From NCBI GenBank assembly GCA_009702305.1, contig WLIH01000255.1:1-5024 (forward strand): DNA of 5,024 bases, written 5' to 3'. The notes under the pieces were generated by a model. It saw only the letters and a list, made by a program, of their open reading frames with translations, was not told the origin of the DNA and ran no database searches. Within the stretch, counting starts at the first letter, position 1; each line of letters opens with the position of its first letter. Positions 4,569 to 5,024 of this stretch are shown piece by piece. This stretch comes from Actinomycetota bacterium (lineage in GTDB: Bacteria; Actinomycetota; Actinomycetes; Propionibacteriales; Nocardioidaceae). The position numbers were made by a program, and so were the translations under genes.

Positions 4569-5024
4569 TGGGCAGACGACTGCAGGACGGCTGGGTCTAC
4601 GTCGTGACCGACGTCGAGCTCGACGGCCCGTGGCCAGGTATCAACTCGATGCGCTCCTTCGCGTCGGTCGCGGTGTCCCTCGACGGCACCGAGCACGGGC
4701 GGTTCGAGGCCGTGCTGGAGCCCTTGCCGGGCACGGCCCCGGACGAGCGGACCCGGGCCTGGTTCGACACCCAGCCAGGCGCCTGGGACGCCGCCACCAC
4801 CGACCCCGAGCCCGTCTCCGACGTCATCGCACGGTACGTCGAGTGGCTGCGAGCGCTGCCGTGGCCGCGGACGTTCGCCTCCTTCCCCATGTCGCTGGAC
4901 GGTCCGTGGATCGACTACTACCTGCGTCGCTTCTCCCGCTACGGCGTCCGGCAGGGCCACCACGAGGACGACACCGTGTTCGCCGGCGGCGGGCTGTGCA
5001 TCAAGAGCTATGCCGCCGCTCTGA
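4568..5024 (+). CDS. Putative 3'-5' exonuclease, DEDD/RNase H-like fold, N-terminal 152 residues (runs off right edge)
   Basis: The reading frame from ATG 4568 stays open for 152 codons to the window end. The N-terminus YVVTDVELDGPWPGINSMRS (11-30) resembles motif I of DEDD exonucleases, Asp-x-Glu (D15, E17), followed by the DGPxPGxxSM pattern I recall from proteins annotated as bacterial 3'-5' exonucleases. A helical stretch (about 81-97, containing VIARYVEWL) precedes a beta strand (TFASFPMSLDG, 102-112) with D111 or D116 as a motif II Asp, then WIDYYLRRF (114-122). LCIKSYAAAL (143-152) matches the later conserved (D)IKSxAxAL segment, but with Cys where I expect Asp. The final His/Asp motif is outside the window. 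The product would be cytoplasmic and act on RNA or DNA 3' ends; the substrate is unknown. In-frame codons upstream to about 4535 offer no other start. The family call is moderately supported and catalytic competence is unproven. Confidence 0.68.
   Translation, partial: MGRRLQDGWVYVVTDVELDGPWPGINSMRSFASVAVSLDGTEHGRFEAVLEPLPGTAPDERTRAWFDTQPGAWDAATTDPEPVSDVIARYVEWLRALPWPRTFASFPMSLDGPWIDYYLRRFSRYGVRQGHHEDDTVFAGGGLCIKSYAAAL

Noticed and set aside
4451..4963. Minus-strand frame of 170 codons opposite the exonuclease
   Set aside because: It has low-complexity Val/Gly/Arg/Asp composition typical of antisense shadows, while the + strand shows DEDD-like motifs.
1..5024. CRISPR array, insertion sequence, or defence/toxin system
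   Set aside because: I saw no regularly spaced repeats, transposase motifs, terminal inverted repeats or known defence domains on either strand.

Overview
The window looks like ordinary chromosome from a high-GC actinobacterium. G and C dominate third codon positions, and GTG starts are common. The MscL, LCP, HIT and MraY proteins all have an actinobacterial look, and a Nocardioides-like member of the Propionibacteriales is my best guess (inference from recalled homologues, no search run). I see no phage genes, transposase, CRISPR array or composition break.

Layout from left to right. The 3' end of mscL (mechanosensitive channel) runs off the left edge on the + strand and stops at 224. It converges on a minus-strand pair: an LCP-family cell-wall ligase (433-1680) followed closely by a small charged protein (228-425). 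A very strong 16-bp hairpin (242-277) sits between the two transcription units but inside the coding end of the small gene. The 115-bp divergent gap 1681-1795 holds promoter-like elements for the LCP gene and for a class III (calcineurin-like) cyclic-nucleotide phosphodiesterase on the + strand (1796-2653). That gene overlaps, tail to tail by 43 bp, a minus-strand HIT-family hydrolase (2611-3132). A + strand tRNA-Arg(CCT) follows (3181-3253), then a hairpin (3264-3290) that could end both the tRNA and the next gene. That gene is a full-length MraY-type transferase on the minus strand (3300-4385). A 182-bp divergent gap leads to a + strand DEDD-type 3'-5' exonuclease-like gene (from 4568) that runs off the right edge.

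Two functional themes appear. The minus-strand LCP protein and MraY both act on undecaprenyl-phosphate-linked envelope precursors: MraY makes lipid I, and LCP enzymes transfer lipid-linked glycopolymers to peptidoglycan. MscL is also a membrane protein. The phosphodiesterase, HIT hydrolase and exonuclease all hydrolyse nucleotides or nucleic acids. These are separate transcription units, so I do not claim one pathway. The most notable point is an intact mraY with none of the usual division and cell-wall (dcw) neighbours. I found no convincing new system; the remaining leads are small-scale features (hairpin inside a gene end, weak tRNA anticodon stem, palindromes at expected -35 positions, possible leaderless starts). 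No stretch over 300 bases lacks a gene.
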